Positions 1-7,887 of a DNA stretch of 16,194 nt are shown one piece after another. The DNA is taken from contig JBFHES010000085.1 of the NCBI GenBank assembly GCA_041584015.1, forward strand, positions 1-16,194, in the 5' to 3' direction. The notes under the pieces are model-generated. The model was not told the DNA's origin and did not search any database. It saw nothing but the letters and a program-made list of their open reading frames with translations. Positions within the stretch are counted from its first letter, which is position 1. Each line of letters starts with the position of its first letter. The position numbers were made by a program, and so were the translations under genes. The stretch comes from JBFHES01 sp041584015. Lineage in GTDB: Bacteria > Bacteroidota > Bacteroidia > Bacteroidales > M50B96.

Positions 1-720
1 CAAATCGTTAGTTACAATAAGCTCCTGAAGGTAGGGTGCCTCAATTGTCAAACAATCTCTTTCATCCTTGTTAAATACAACATTAGGTAATGCCGTGAAA
101 TATGGCTCAAAGGGCTTATTTAAACTTTGCAAGGCCACATGAGTGATTGTTTCAGTCATACCGTATGTGGCATAGCATTTTGTCTTTAGCGGCTGCAGCT
201 CCTTTAGCAAATCATGCTTAACCGCCTCGCCGCCAATAATGAGTTTCCTAACAAGTTCGAAACTACTTAAGCTTTTCACAGAGGCTTTACATTGATGTGG
301 GGTCATTGCGGCAAAGTCAATCGTTCTCTGGAGTGACTGCAACGGTTTGCTACTGGGTTGAACGATCACCAAACTCATACCTATTTCAAAGGCTCGGGCA
401 AGCATCATTTTTCCTGCTATAAACTTTGCCGGCAAGCAAAGTAAGGCACAGTCTCCTTTGTTTAATCCGAGATATGTCGCTGTTTGCCCCACCGATGCCT
501 TTAATTGACACTTTTCAAATTCAATTATTTTTGGTACTCCTGTAGAACCGGATGTGGGCACCTGAACAAGCGCTCGATCACTAAACCAAAAATCAACGAA
601 TTCATAAATATCGCGACGCCATTCGTCCTGAGTAAGCTGTTGTTCGCGTTTTGCCAAATCAACAAACTCCGTTAGAGAATATGTATTATTATCGTAATAT
701 ACCTGTGGCTGACTGTGCAT
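1..720 (-). CDS. menE: o-succinylbenzoate--CoA ligase MenE, 5' part (runs off the left edge)
   Basis: The minus-strand frame is open from the ATG at 718-720 to base 1 (240 codons) with no stop, so the C-terminal part is outside the window. It reads as an acyl-adenylate-forming enzyme: the AMP/ATP-binding motif TSGSTGVPK is at residues 56-64 and the second adenylation motif YGMTET at 186-191. MenE activates o-succinylbenzoate with ATP and CoA in cytoplasmic menaquinone synthesis. The N-terminal region before the P-loop is only about 55 residues, shorter than in proteobacterial MenE but, as I recall, usual for the short Bacteroidota form. The start lies 3 nt after the menC stop, so the two are almost certainly co-transcribed, which supports MenE over another acyl-CoA synthetase. 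Confidence 0.9.
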   Translation of the reverse strand, partial: MHSQPQVYYDNNTYSLTEFVDLAKREQQLTQDEWRRDIYEFVDFWFSDRALVQVPTSGSTGVPKIIEFEKCQLKASVGQTATYLGLNKGDCALLCLPAKFIAGKMMLARAFEIGMSLVIVQPSSKPLQSLQRTIDFAAMTPHQCKASVKSLSSFELVRKLIIGGEAVKHDLLKELQPLKTKCYATYGMTETITHVALQSLNKPFEPYFTALPNVVFNKDERDCLTIEAPYLQELIVTNDL

Positions 721-723
721 CAA

Positions 724-1770
724 TTAGAAATTTAAATTCCACTGAATTTGCGGATCATAAGCAATTTGATCGCCTTTAATGTACAATGGCGATTCAATAT
801 TATTACGGTACAACTTTCCTGTTCCCAATCCTTGAGGCATTTCACTTTCAAGCGTGTAAGTCCATTGTGTAATGGCATTCAAGCCCACATTCGACTCAAG
901 TGCAGAAGTTATCCACCAACCAATATTATTTTTCTTGGCTAAATCAATCCACTCGCTGGAGGATTTAAAACCACCAATAAGGCTTGGTTTAAGAATTATG
1001 TATTGCGGCATGATTGTTTCCAGCACCACCTCCTTATGTTGTGGCACATTCAAGCCAATCAATTCCTCATCGAGCGCAATTGGCAAAGGTGTGACTTTGC
1101 ACAAAGCAGCCATTTCTTCCCACTGCCCTTGCTTAATTGGTTGTTCAATGGAGTGCAGATCATACGCTGCAAGTCGCTTTAATTTCTCTAATGCCTCATC
1201 AGAAGAAAATGCTCCATTGGCATCCACGCGTATTTCTATATCCTTAGCGTTAAAATGCTTTCTTATATAGGCCAACAATTTAATTTCCTCTTCAAAATTA
1301 ATAGCACCTATTTTAAGTTTGATACAGCTATACCCACTCTCAACTTTTTGTTTTAATTGATCGAACATATATTGGTAATCACCCATCCACACCAAACCAT
1401 TAATTGTCATACTTGCCTTTCCATCTGTAAATAGCCCTGGGAATAAAACACGTTTACCTCCAGTCTCCAGATCTCGCATCGCCATCTCCAAACCGAACCT
1501 AAGCGACGGAAACTCCTGAAGTTTAAAATGAAAGTCCTCAACAATCTCATTAATATTCTCACAGAGCTTCTCTATTAAAAACTCAAAGTTATCGCGCAGT
1601 TCGACGCTTAAATTTGGCAACGGAGCAATTTCACCAACACCAACAACTTCCGGTTTATCAACATCATAAACTTTAAGAAACCACGAATCTTTATAATTTA
1701 ATACGCCTCGCGAAGTACCAGCAGGATTGATAAATTCTAGTTGATGTTTTGTAAATGTTGCTTTGAGCAT
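724..1770 (-). CDS. menC: o-succinylbenzoate synthase MenC (enolase superfamily)
   Basis: A 348-residue protein of the enolase superfamily that dehydrates SHCHC to o-succinylbenzoate, the step before MenE. The expected active-site set is visible in order: K-x-K at 151-153 (KLK, catalytic Lys153), metal ligands Asp183 (RVDANGAF), Glu209 (SIEQP) and Asp234 (ALDEE), and the second catalytic Lys261 (ILKPS). The N-terminal capping domain covers roughly residues 1-115. The downstream neighbour is menE, 3 nt away. Dipeptide epimerases share this fold, but the pairing with menE decides for MenC. The upstream side has no men gene within 470 bp, so this pair probably has its own promoter. Confidence 0.94.
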   Translation of the reverse strand: MLKATFTKHQLEFINPAGTSRGVLNYKDSWFLKVYDVDKPEVVGVGEIAPLPNLSVELRDNFEFLIEKLCENINEIVEDFHFKLQEFPSLRFGLEMAMRDLETGGKRVLFPGLFTDGKASMTINGLVWMGDYQYMFDQLKQKVESGYSCIKLKIGAINFEEEIKLLAYIRKHFNAKDIEIRVDANGAFSSDEALEKLKRLAAYDLHSIEQPIKQGQWEEMAALCKVTPLPIALDEELIGLNVPQHKEVVLETIMPQYIILKPSLIGGFKSSSEWIDLAKKNNIGWWITSALESNVGLNAITQWTYTLESEMPQGLGTGKLYRNNIESPLYIKGDQIAYDPQIQWNLNF

Positions 1771-1774
1771 AGTT

Positions 1775-1800
1775 CTATTTTCTGTAAAGCTTGAAAATAG
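1775..1800 (-). promoter_or_regulatory. Inverted repeat just upstream of menC
   Basis: A perfect 8-bp inverted repeat, CTATTTTC at 1775-1782 and GAAAATAG at 1793-1800, with a 10-nt loop. It lies 4 nt upstream of the menC ATG, so it would fold in the 5' leader or act as a protein site. No T-run follows on the minus strand, so it is not an ordinary terminator. Its function is unknown. Confidence 0.3.
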
Positions 1801-1866
1801 TAATAATCGTATTATCTACAGCACAAATTAAAGAGGAATTCAGATTAAAAAGTCTTTAAAGAAAAA

Positions 1867-2136
1867 CTAATCGTTTTGTCCAGTAAGAATAGTTTGAAGG
1901 CCAGACAAGATAACTTTTTCCAATTTGAACTTGTGAGGTAGCTTTTCGTTAAGCATTACCTTAAAGAATTGTGACAAATCATAACCAATCGAAAAACACC
2001 AATACATCAGTCTCATCACCAAAAAAAAAGAAAAATGACAGATAAGATTCTTTTCAACCTTTCCAGATGTAATCTGAGTAAGTATGACTTTGCATACAAG
2101 CGAATAATGAAGTCTGATGTAGGCGAAGCACCACAT
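1867..2136 (-). CDS. Doubtful small ORF, possibly a frameshifted remnant
   Basis: An 89-codon minus-strand frame that I do not recognise. The C-terminal half (from about residue 48, SIGYDLSQFFKVMLNEKLPH) looks protein-like; the N-terminal half is rich in Cys and hydrophobic residues and looks less so. A run of nine A at 2021-2029 lies inside it. A second frame opening at an upstream ATG (2151) stays open to that run and would join the good C-terminal half if one base were gained or lost there. So this is either a real short gene, a pseudogene, or chance. It lies between the terminator of the catabolic operon and menC, with no tight link to either. Confidence 0.22.
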   Translation of the reverse strand: MWCFAYIRLHYSLVCKVILTQITSGKVEKNLICHFSFFLVMRLMYWCFSIGYDLSQFFKVMLNEKLPHKFKLEKVILSGLQTILTGQND

Positions 2137-2169
2137 TCATCCGAGCTCATTTAACAAGCAATGCTGCAC

Positions 2170-2224
2170 AAAAAAAGGTCGTTAAGCTCCTAACTGATCA
2201 CCATCAGCAGCTTTAACGACCTTT
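2170..2224 (-). terminator. Rho-independent terminator closing the catabolic operon
   Basis: A long stem is formed by 2174-2188 (AAAGGTCGTTAAGCT) and 2209-2224 (AGCTTTAACGACCTTT), complementary apart from one bulged base. Read on the minus strand it is followed by a run of seven T (2176-2170). The loop holds a smaller hairpin (CTGAT/ATCAG). It starts about 20 nt after the thiolase stop at 2245, so it ends that operon; the A/T-flanked symmetry may let it work in both directions. Confidence 0.9.
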
Positions 2225-2244
2225 GATTTATAATTTCTGTTTAG

Positions 2245-3447
2245 CTAAACTTTCTCGATCACCATAGCAATTCCTTGTCCAACACCAATACACATGGCGC
2301 ATAATGCCTTCTTCGCATCAGTTCTTTGCAATTGATAGTAGGCCGAAGTTACAATTCTGGCCCCACTCATCCCTAGCGGATGACCGAGTGCAATGGCTCC
2401 ACCCAATGGATTAATACGCGCATCGTCATCTGCTAATCCAAGCGCCCTGGTACAAGCTAATGATTGAGCCGCAAAAGCTTCGTTTAGTTCAATAATGTCC
2501 ATATCGTCCAATGATAGGTTTAAATGCTTCAGCAACTTTTGGGTTGCAGGTACTGGTCCCATTCCCATGGTACGCGGCAATACACCCGCTGCTTTCATTC
2601 CAAGAATCTTAGCTTTTGGAGTTAGTCCGTATTTCTTAACAGCTTCTGCTGAAGCAATAATAAGAGCACCAGCTCCATCGTTCACACCAGATGAGTTACC
2701 GGCAGTTACGCTTCCATCTGCCGACATGATTGGTTTCAAAGACGCTAATTTCTCCAGAGAAGACAACCTTGGATGCTCATCCTTGTCCACAACAACAGGA
2801 TCGCCTTTGCGCTGTGGGATTATCACCGGCATCAACTCCTCGGCAAGCCTACCGTTCTCTTGCGCAGCCCTGGCTTTCTCCTGACTCCACATGGCAAACT
2901 TGTCCTGATCAGCGCGAGAGATGTTATAATCCGTTGCAATGTTTTCAGCCGTTTGCATCATTGATTCTGTGCCATACATCTTATCCAGCTGCTTATTAAC
3001 AAAGCGCCAGCCAATTGATGTATCAAACATTTGTTGGTTTCGGCCAAAGGCAGTAGTCGATTTACCCAGCACATAAGGTGCACGCGACATGCTTTCCACA
3101 CCTCCTGCAATAATTAATTCAGCTTCACCGGAAGCAATTGCTCTTGCCGCTGTTCCGATGGCGTCCATACCCGATCCGCAAAGACGATTGATGGTTGCTC
3201 CGGGAATTTCATGGTTTAAGCCAGCCAACAGCAACGACATTCTTGCAACGTTACGATTATCTTCACCAGCCTGGTTGGCACAACCCATTAGCACATCATC
3301 AACTTCGGCATCAGCTAAAGAAGGGTTTCGCTTAACAATTTCTTTGATTACAAGTGCAGCCAGATCATCCGGTCGAACAGATGAAAGACCTCCGCCGTAG
3401 CGACCTACTGGTGTTCTGATTGCATCGCAAATATATACTTCTGACAT
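2245..3447 (-). CDS. Thiolase, 3-oxoadipyl-CoA thiolase-like (PcaF/PaaJ family)
   Basis: A 400-residue thiolase. The active-site nucleophile is Cys90 (NRLCGSGMD), followed by NEAF at 322-325, His356 (GHPLG) and the acid/base Cys386 (CIGVG). It cleaves a 3-ketoacyl-CoA with CoA. Segments such as CANQAGEDNRNVARM (56-70), GGVESMSRAP and the DTSIGWRF stretch match, from memory, the PcaF/PaaJ 3-oxoadipyl-CoA thiolases better than acetoacetyl-CoA thiolases; its products would then be succinyl-CoA and acetyl-CoA. The frame is open further up to 3504, but family alignment starts at MSEVYICDAIRTP, whose ATG (3445-3447) lies 10 nt after the aminotransferase stop; the longer start would overlap that gene. 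It is the last gene of the operon. Confidence 0.9.
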   Translation of the reverse strand: MSEVYICDAIRTPVGRYGGGLSSVRPDDLAALVIKEIVKRNPSLADAEVDDVLMGCANQAGEDNRNVARMSLLLAGLNHEIPGATINRLCGSGMDAIGTAARAIASGEAELIIAGGVESMSRAPYVLGKSTTAFGRNQQMFDTSIGWRFVNKQLDKMYGTESMMQTAENIATDYNISRADQDKFAMWSQEKARAAQENGRLAEELMPVIIPQRKGDPVVVDKDEHPRLSSLEKLASLKPIMSADGSVTAGNSSGVNDGAGALIIASAEAVKKYGLTPKAKILGMKAAGVLPRTMGMGPVPATQKLLKHLNLSLDDMDIIELNEAFAAQSLACTRALGLADDDARINPLGGAIALGHPLGMSGARIVTSAYYQLQRTDAKKALCAMCIGVGQGIAMVIEKV

Positions 3448-3457
3448 ATCCAATATT

Positions 3458-4804
3458 TTATTTGGCAAAACTGTGTATTTCCTTTTTGTACTTCTTAAAG
3501 GCATTAAATAATGCTTCCGTTAATCGATCAACCTCCACCTGCGTTATGGTTGTGGCGAACATACAAGCAAATGTATTAATCATCATTAGATCTTCGTGAT
3601 AGAATAAATAGTCAAGAATCTCCTTAATTAATTTAATCTCTTCAGGATTCTGATAGGTTTCACGATGACTGCGTGGTTCATTATGACGCAAATGGAAGCG
3701 GAACATTGAACCAGCGCCTGTAATTACAACCGGTACATCAGCCTCTTTAATTACATCCCGTAATTGATTCTTAGCAATATTGGTCATGCTATTGATATCA
3801 TCAACCGCTTGCTTATCGAATAACTCCATCGCCACTTTTCCAGCCGTCATTGTAATCGGATTGGCCGAGAATGTACCAGAATGTGGTTGTTTAATTACTT
3901 TGCGCGTTGGGTCAAAAACCGACATTACATCAGCATTCCCAGCAATTGCTCCTACCGGAAAACCGCCTCCTATAATTTTACCTAAAGCGGTCATGTCTGG
4001 TGTTACCGGATACAATTCCTGAGCACCACTATATGCAACACGATAAGTTACTACCTCGTCGAAAACCAGCAATACTTTATTCTTCCTTGTCCAGTTATAA
4101 ATGGCAACCAAATAATCTTCTTCAATCGGGAATAATCCTACACGATGTGAAACAGGATCGAGCAATACACAAGCTAAATCAGCTTTATTTGCTTCCAATA
4201 ATTTAATGGTACGCTCAGTATCATTGTATGGAAAAACAACCACATCATTTAAAACACCCTTAGGTGTTCCATAGGTTACCGGAACCGGGTTTGGTTGGTC
4301 AATATTTCCCCAGTTTTCAGGTTTAACAATTTGAGAAATCTCGGCAAAATCATATGTACCGTGGTATGCACCTTCTGCTTTGGCAATTTTGGCTTTTCCG
4401 GTGTAAGCTCTGGATGCTTTAATCATCGCCATCACCGCTTCGGTACCAGAATTTACAAATCGAATTTTCTCGAAATTCTTGTTCCTTTCCGTAAGCAATT
4501 CTGCAAATTCTACTTCAATGCCGGTTCCCATGGTATAAGCTGTTCCTCTTTGTAGTTGAGAGATAACAGCCTCGTTAACCACCGGGTGTGCATGACCATG
4601 AATAAGCGATGCCATATTATTGGCAAAATCTATTCTAGTATTAGCATCAATATCGGTTACATAACTTCCGTTTGCTTTTGCAACGTAAAATGGATGTGGG
4701 CGTCGATAAATGGTATTTCGGCTAACTCCACCCGTAATTACTTCTTTAGCTTTTTTATACAGTGCTGAACTGTTTCTACGATTAATATTTAATGGGGTAC
4801 TCAT
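3458..4804 (-). CDS. Class III PLP aminotransferase, glutamate-1-semialdehyde-aminomutase-like; likely beta-amino acid transaminase
   Basis: A 448-residue fold-type I PLP enzyme. Visible features are GGVSRN (25-30), NSGTEA (118-123, phosphate binding), AYHGT (146-150), the cofactor Asp249 in FDEV, and the Schiff-base Lys276 in GKIIGGGFPVGA. The layout is that of glutamate-1-semialdehyde aminomutase, but here it sits between CoA-transferase and thiolase genes, not in a tetrapyrrole locus. By eye, Arg29 in GGVSR falls where beta-phenylalanine aminotransferases have a carboxylate-binding Arg in GGNTR. I infer that it turns a beta-amino acid into a beta-keto acid, supplying the CoA-transferase. 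It begins 16 nt after the CoA-transferase B gene. The amino acceptor is not evident from sequence. Confidence 0.85.
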   Translation of the reverse strand: MSTPLNINRRNSSALYKKAKEVITGGVSRNTIYRRPHPFYVAKANGSYVTDIDANTRIDFANNMASLIHGHAHPVVNEAVISQLQRGTAYTMGTGIEVEFAELLTERNKNFEKIRFVNSGTEAVMAMIKASRAYTGKAKIAKAEGAYHGTYDFAEISQIVKPENWGNIDQPNPVPVTYGTPKGVLNDVVVFPYNDTERTIKLLEANKADLACVLLDPVSHRVGLFPIEEDYLVAIYNWTRKNKVLLVFDEVVTYRVAYSGAQELYPVTPDMTALGKIIGGGFPVGAIAGNADVMSVFDPTRKVIKQPHSGTFSANPITMTAGKVAMELFDKQAVDDINSMTNIAKNQLRDVIKEADVPVVITGAGSMFRFHLRHNEPRSHRETYQNPEEIKLIKEILDYLFYHEDLMMINTFACMFATTITQVEVDRLTEALFNAFKKYKKEIHSFAK

Positions 4805-4820
4805 GTTTTTCAGTTTAAAG

Positions 4821-5480
4821 TTATTCTGCCATTGTTAAATGAGCATCAGTTTTACTCTGAACATATTCAAGACTAATACCTGGAGCTAATTCCTGCACCA
4901 TCAGGCCATTCTCAGTAACATCAATCACAGCCAAATCGGTAAAAATCTTCTTCACCACGCCTTTACCCGTTAAAGGATAAGCGCAGTTCTTTACAATTTT
5001 AGGTGCACCCTTCTTTGTGGTGTGCTGGGTGATAACAAAAATATTTTTCACTCCTGCAACCAAATCCATAGCACCACCTACAGCAGGCACGGCACCCGGC
5101 TTTCCGGTAGACCAGTTAGCAATATCACCTTTCTCAGAAACCTCAAAAGCTCCAAGCACACAGTAATCAATGTGTTTACCACGAATCATGGTAAAGCTAT
5201 CGGCATGATGAAAAAAACTGGCACCATCAATTGCAGTAATTTTCTTTTTACCGGCATTGATTAGTTCAGGGTCTTCCTGATCTTCATCCGGCACAGGGCC
5301 CATTCCCAGCAAACCGTTTTCTGTATGATAAATTACTTCACGTCCTTCGGGCACAAAATCGGCTACCAGTTCCGGCATTCCAATACCAAGGTTTACATAA
5401 GCTCCGTCAGGAATTTCCAGAGCGGCTTTCTGAGCCATCTCGTTCCTGCTCCATCCTTTTAATTCTGTGTTTTCTACCAT
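4821..5480 (-). CDS. 3-oxoacid CoA-transferase subunit B (PcaJ/ScoB family)
   Basis: A 219-residue beta subunit of a family I CoA-transferase. The catalytic glutamate, which carries the acyl-CoA intermediate, is Glu54 in ENGLLGMGP (54-62); NLGIGMP (30-36) is the other family motif. FFHHADSF and PAVGGAMDL resemble PcaJ (3-oxoadipate CoA-transferase) more than the acetoacetate enzyme ScoB, judged from memory. It moves CoA, typically from succinyl-CoA, to a 3-oxo acid. The ATG overlaps the stop of the A subunit by 7 nt (ATGGTAG), giving translational coupling, and an AGGAGGT lies just before it; that string also encodes Arg-Arg-Tyr of the A subunit, so its role as a ribosome site is uncertain. 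Confidence 0.92.
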   Translation of the reverse strand: MVENTELKGWSRNEMAQKAALEIPDGAYVNLGIGMPELVADFVPEGREVIYHTENGLLGMGPVPDEDQEDPELINAGKKKITAIDGASFFHHADSFTMIRGKHIDYCVLGAFEVSEKGDIANWSTGKPGAVPAVGGAMDLVAGVKNIFVITQHTTKKGAPKIVKNCAYPLTGKGVVKKIFTDLAVIDVTENGLMVQELAPGISLEYVQSKTDAHLTMAE

Positions 5481-6187
5481 GGATACCTCCTTCCTTCTTG
5501 CACTAGTTTAGATTCTTCAAGTGGATTTGCAACTTCGGCAACTCTTTCAACAAAAATCCCAGGTGTTACTACACACTCCGGATCCAGCTCCCCAAGTTCA
5601 ACAATACGCTTAACCTGCACAATTGCCTTATCGGCAGCGGTACACATTATTGGGCCAAAATTACGGGCTGTTTTATTGTAGATGAGATTGCCATAACGAT
5701 CAGCTGCTTCAGCTTTTACAAAGGAGAAATCGGCTTTTATACCATATTCCATCACAAAGGATTCACCATTGAATTCTCTACTTTCTTTACCATCAGCTAA
5801 AGGTGTGTTCACTGATGTTTGTGTGAAGAATGCAGGAATTCCTGCCCCACCACTTCGGATTCTCTCAGCCAGAGTTCCCTGAGGAACTAGTTCCAGTTCA
5901 ATATCGCCATTGGCATAAAGTTCCGGAAATACCGTTGAATTAGCAGTTCTGGGAAACGAACAAATCATCTTCTTAACCCTTTTGTGCTCAATTAGTGCAG
6001 CAAGTCCTACATTCCCGCTTCCGGTATTATTACTCACTATGGTCAGGTCTTTAGCACCTTGATCAATCAATGCATGGATTAACTCGATGGGGCTTCCGGC
6101 CTCACCAAAACCCCCGATCATAATCACTGCACCGTCAAAAACATCTCTCACTGCATCAGCAGGAGATTGTACGATCTTATTTATCAT
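5474..6187 (-). CDS. 3-oxoacid CoA-transferase subunit A (PcaI/ScoA family)
   Basis: A 237-residue alpha subunit, partner of the overlapping B subunit. GGFGEAGSP (25-33) is the glycine-rich CoA-binding signature, and VPQGTLAERIRSGGAGIPAF is the second family signature. The stretches GLAALIEHKRVKKMICSFPR and GNLIYNKTARNFGPIM read closer to PcaI than to the acetoacetate-type ScoA. Substrate preference cannot be fixed by eye, but the similarity to 3-oxoadipate enzymes in this gene, its partner and the thiolase is consistent. It starts 55 nt after the aminomutase gene and is part of the same transcription unit. Confidence 0.92.
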   Translation of the reverse strand: MINKIVQSPADAVRDVFDGAVIMIGGFGEAGSPIELIHALIDQGAKDLTIVSNNTGSGNVGLAALIEHKRVKKMICSFPRTANSTVFPELYANGDIELELVPQGTLAERIRSGGAGIPAFFTQTSVNTPLADGKESREFNGESFVMEYGIKADFSFVKAEAADRYGNLIYNKTARNFGPIMCTAADKAIVQVKRIVELGELDPECVVTPGIFVERVAEVANPLEESKLVQEGRRYPW

Positions 6188-6242
6188 GATTTCTTTTTAA
6201 GACTAATAAGAAAAATTCATTTAATCTGATAGTGGCTAATTT

Positions 6243-7796
6243 CTATGCCTTGTTTATTTTTTTAGCAAGCGCTTCCGTCTTGTACTTTTCAATAGCTGTC
6301 AATTCATCTTCAAAGAAATACTTCTCGCCCTCGTAAGGAACCAATTTCTCAACGGTATTTTCCACTTCGTTATATTTAGCAAGGAACACCTTATCCATCC
6401 AGTCCATATTTCTTGACTCGTTAAATTTCAATGCAAATACCTTTTCGCCATTAATCTCAGTTACCCCTAAAATTGATGTTTTACCGGCCGAAGACGTCAT
6501 GGTAATATAACGTGATGGACGACTAATAGATGGTAATGATTTGTATACTAAACTGAATACTTTATTGATTTCAGAAAGAGGAACAGTAAAGTAATGGTGC
6601 TCACCGGTTGGTCGTGCACAATACATTGAATGGAATCCAACACCTAAGCCTGCGAAAATATTTCCAAGGTCAATCCAGTTCTGTGCTGATCTTTGAATGT
6701 CAACAACACCATTCTCATCCGTAAACATACTAATGTGGTTCATAATCGGACTCTGACTCTTCATTGTTACACCATATGCTTTCAATCGACGAATAGCAGC
6801 AATTGTGGCCAGATTTAATACTTCATGTGGCGTAGAGAAATGTCCCATCCATGCAACCTGCACACCATTGTCGGTTAATCGACGAAAATGGTCAAGAATC
6901 TTTTTGTATTCTTTAGTTAAAACCAACTCAGGGTGAAACGATAAGGCACGTGATCCAATACGCAATGTTTTAATGTGCATTAATTCCGGATCTTCGATAA
7001 ACGGAAGTGTGTAAGCTTCCAAACGCTCGAATGGCATGTAAGCTCCGTCGCCACCTGTAATCAATACATCGGTAATTTCTTTGTGTTTTTTGGTATAGTC
7101 TAAAACTGGCTGAATTTCATTTTGCTTGAACATATCTTCATCACCACGAACCTGAGCGTGACGGAAACAGTAGGTGCAAAAAGCAAAACAGCTCTGTGTT
7201 GTTTTATCAAAAATTAATGAGCACTGTGGATATTTATGCTGACCACCTTCTAAAGTGATTATCTCTCCATCTTCCTCCTCGTACCATGGTCTGTTCAACT
7301 TTTGGTTTCCGTCGTGCGGATTGGTATTACTACGAATGTATTCATTCACCATCTCTTCACGTTTCTCTTCAGAGTCGGTGGCTAGATAGGCTTGAGTAAA
7401 CTCCTTACGAATCATTTCCGGCTGTGGCAGCACTAGTTGAAACAATGAGTCTTTCTCAAACTTATTCCAATCGATTGAATTCAATACATGCTTGGTAGCA
7501 AGGAAACGGTAAATCTTTATAAAAAGCTCACGTTCCTCAATAAAACCGATATCGATTCCATTGTCGTTCAGAATTTTAACAATCTCGCGAAAACCTTTTA
7601 ATCCTGAGTAATGCTCCTTCTCCGTGAAAAGAACTTTCTCTTCATGAATAATCCCTGAATGAGCAGGAAAATTCGCGTGTAACCTTTTTAGTAAACCTTC
7701 TGGCAATAAGCCTTCGGCTTCCATAATTTCTTTTGTCTCCTGTGTGTAAGCACTGTTGGCAATGGTTTCTTTAACCTTAACTTTAAATGATTCCAT
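6243..7796 (-). CDS. KamA-family radical SAM/PLP 2,3-aminomutase, divergent, substrate probably not lysine
   Basis: A 517-residue protein. The radical SAM cluster motif is Cys203-x3-Cys207-x2-Cys210 (CFAFCTYC), followed by GGD (248-250) and RIGSR (279-283), all as in lysine 2,3-aminomutase. The PLP lysine is probably Lys439 in SSAGKT. Such enzymes use SAM, a 4Fe-4S cluster and PLP to move an alpha-amino group to the beta carbon. By eye, the two aspartates that hold the lysine side chain in the clostridial enzyme (Asp293, Asp330) fall on Ala394 (next to Arg395) and Thr432, so the substrate is probably different and perhaps acidic. The N-terminus is about 80 residues longer than in the clostridial enzyme, and the C-terminal zinc-binding cysteines are absent: there is no Cys after 393. 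It is the first enzyme gene after the regulator. Confidence 0.88.
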   Translation of the reverse strand: MESFKVKVKETIANSAYTQETKEIMEAEGLLPEGLLKRLHANFPAHSGIIHEEKVLFTEKEHYSGLKGFREIVKILNDNGIDIGFIEERELFIKIYRFLATKHVLNSIDWNKFEKDSLFQLVLPQPEMIRKEFTQAYLATDSEEKREEMVNEYIRSNTNPHDGNQKLNRPWYEEEDGEIITLEGGQHKYPQCSLIFDKTTQSCFAFCTYCFRHAQVRGDEDMFKQNEIQPVLDYTKKHKEITDVLITGGDGAYMPFERLEAYTLPFIEDPELMHIKTLRIGSRALSFHPELVLTKEYKKILDHFRRLTDNGVQVAWMGHFSTPHEVLNLATIAAIRRLKAYGVTMKSQSPIMNHISMFTDENGVVDIQRSAQNWIDLGNIFAGLGVGFHSMYCARPTGEHHYFTVPLSEINKVFSLVYKSLPSISRPSRYITMTSSAGKTSILGVTEINGEKVFALKFNESRNMDWMDKVFLAKYNEVENTVEKLVPYEGEKYFFEDELTAIEKYKTEALAKKINKA

Positions 7797-7835
7797 TTTA
7801 ATCCTATTTTTTAAATGATTCTTGATTTTATAATT

Positions 7836-7874
7836 GTGTATAATTATTTGAATTGAATTCTCTAGTGTATAATT
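7836..7874 (-). promoter_or_regulatory. Paired 10-bp direct repeats upstream of the aminomutase gene
   Basis: GTGTATAATT occurs at 7836-7845 and again at 7865-7874, 29 bp apart, in the 91-bp gap between the regulator stop and the aminomutase start. A spacing close to three helical turns puts both copies on the same face, as expected of an operator or activator site. The regulator encoded next door is the obvious candidate ligand, but these repeats do not match the half-sites upstream of its own gene. I see no clear -7 box here. Confidence 0.35.
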
Positions 7875-7887
7875 CCAGAATAGTATG

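Noticed and set aside
2495..2884. Plus-strand open frames inside menC, the thiolase, the aminotransferase and the CoA-transferase genes (for example 872-1270, 2495-2884, 3089-3400, 3780-4022, 5022-5264)
   Set aside because: They lie wholly inside well-supported minus-strand genes, have no recognisable domains, and arise from the codon pattern of the true genes.
2245..6187. Calling the pca-like genes a protocatechuate/aromatic degradation cluster
   Set aside because: No dioxygenase, cycloisomerase, decarboxylase or enol-lactonase gene is present; the neighbours are an aminomutase and an aminotransferase.
6243..7796. Calling the operon a classical lysine fermentation cluster
   Set aside because: The genes for the 5,6-aminomutase, diaminohexanoate dehydrogenase, keto-acid cleavage enzyme and ammonia lyase are missing, and the side-chain-binding aspartates appear to be lost.
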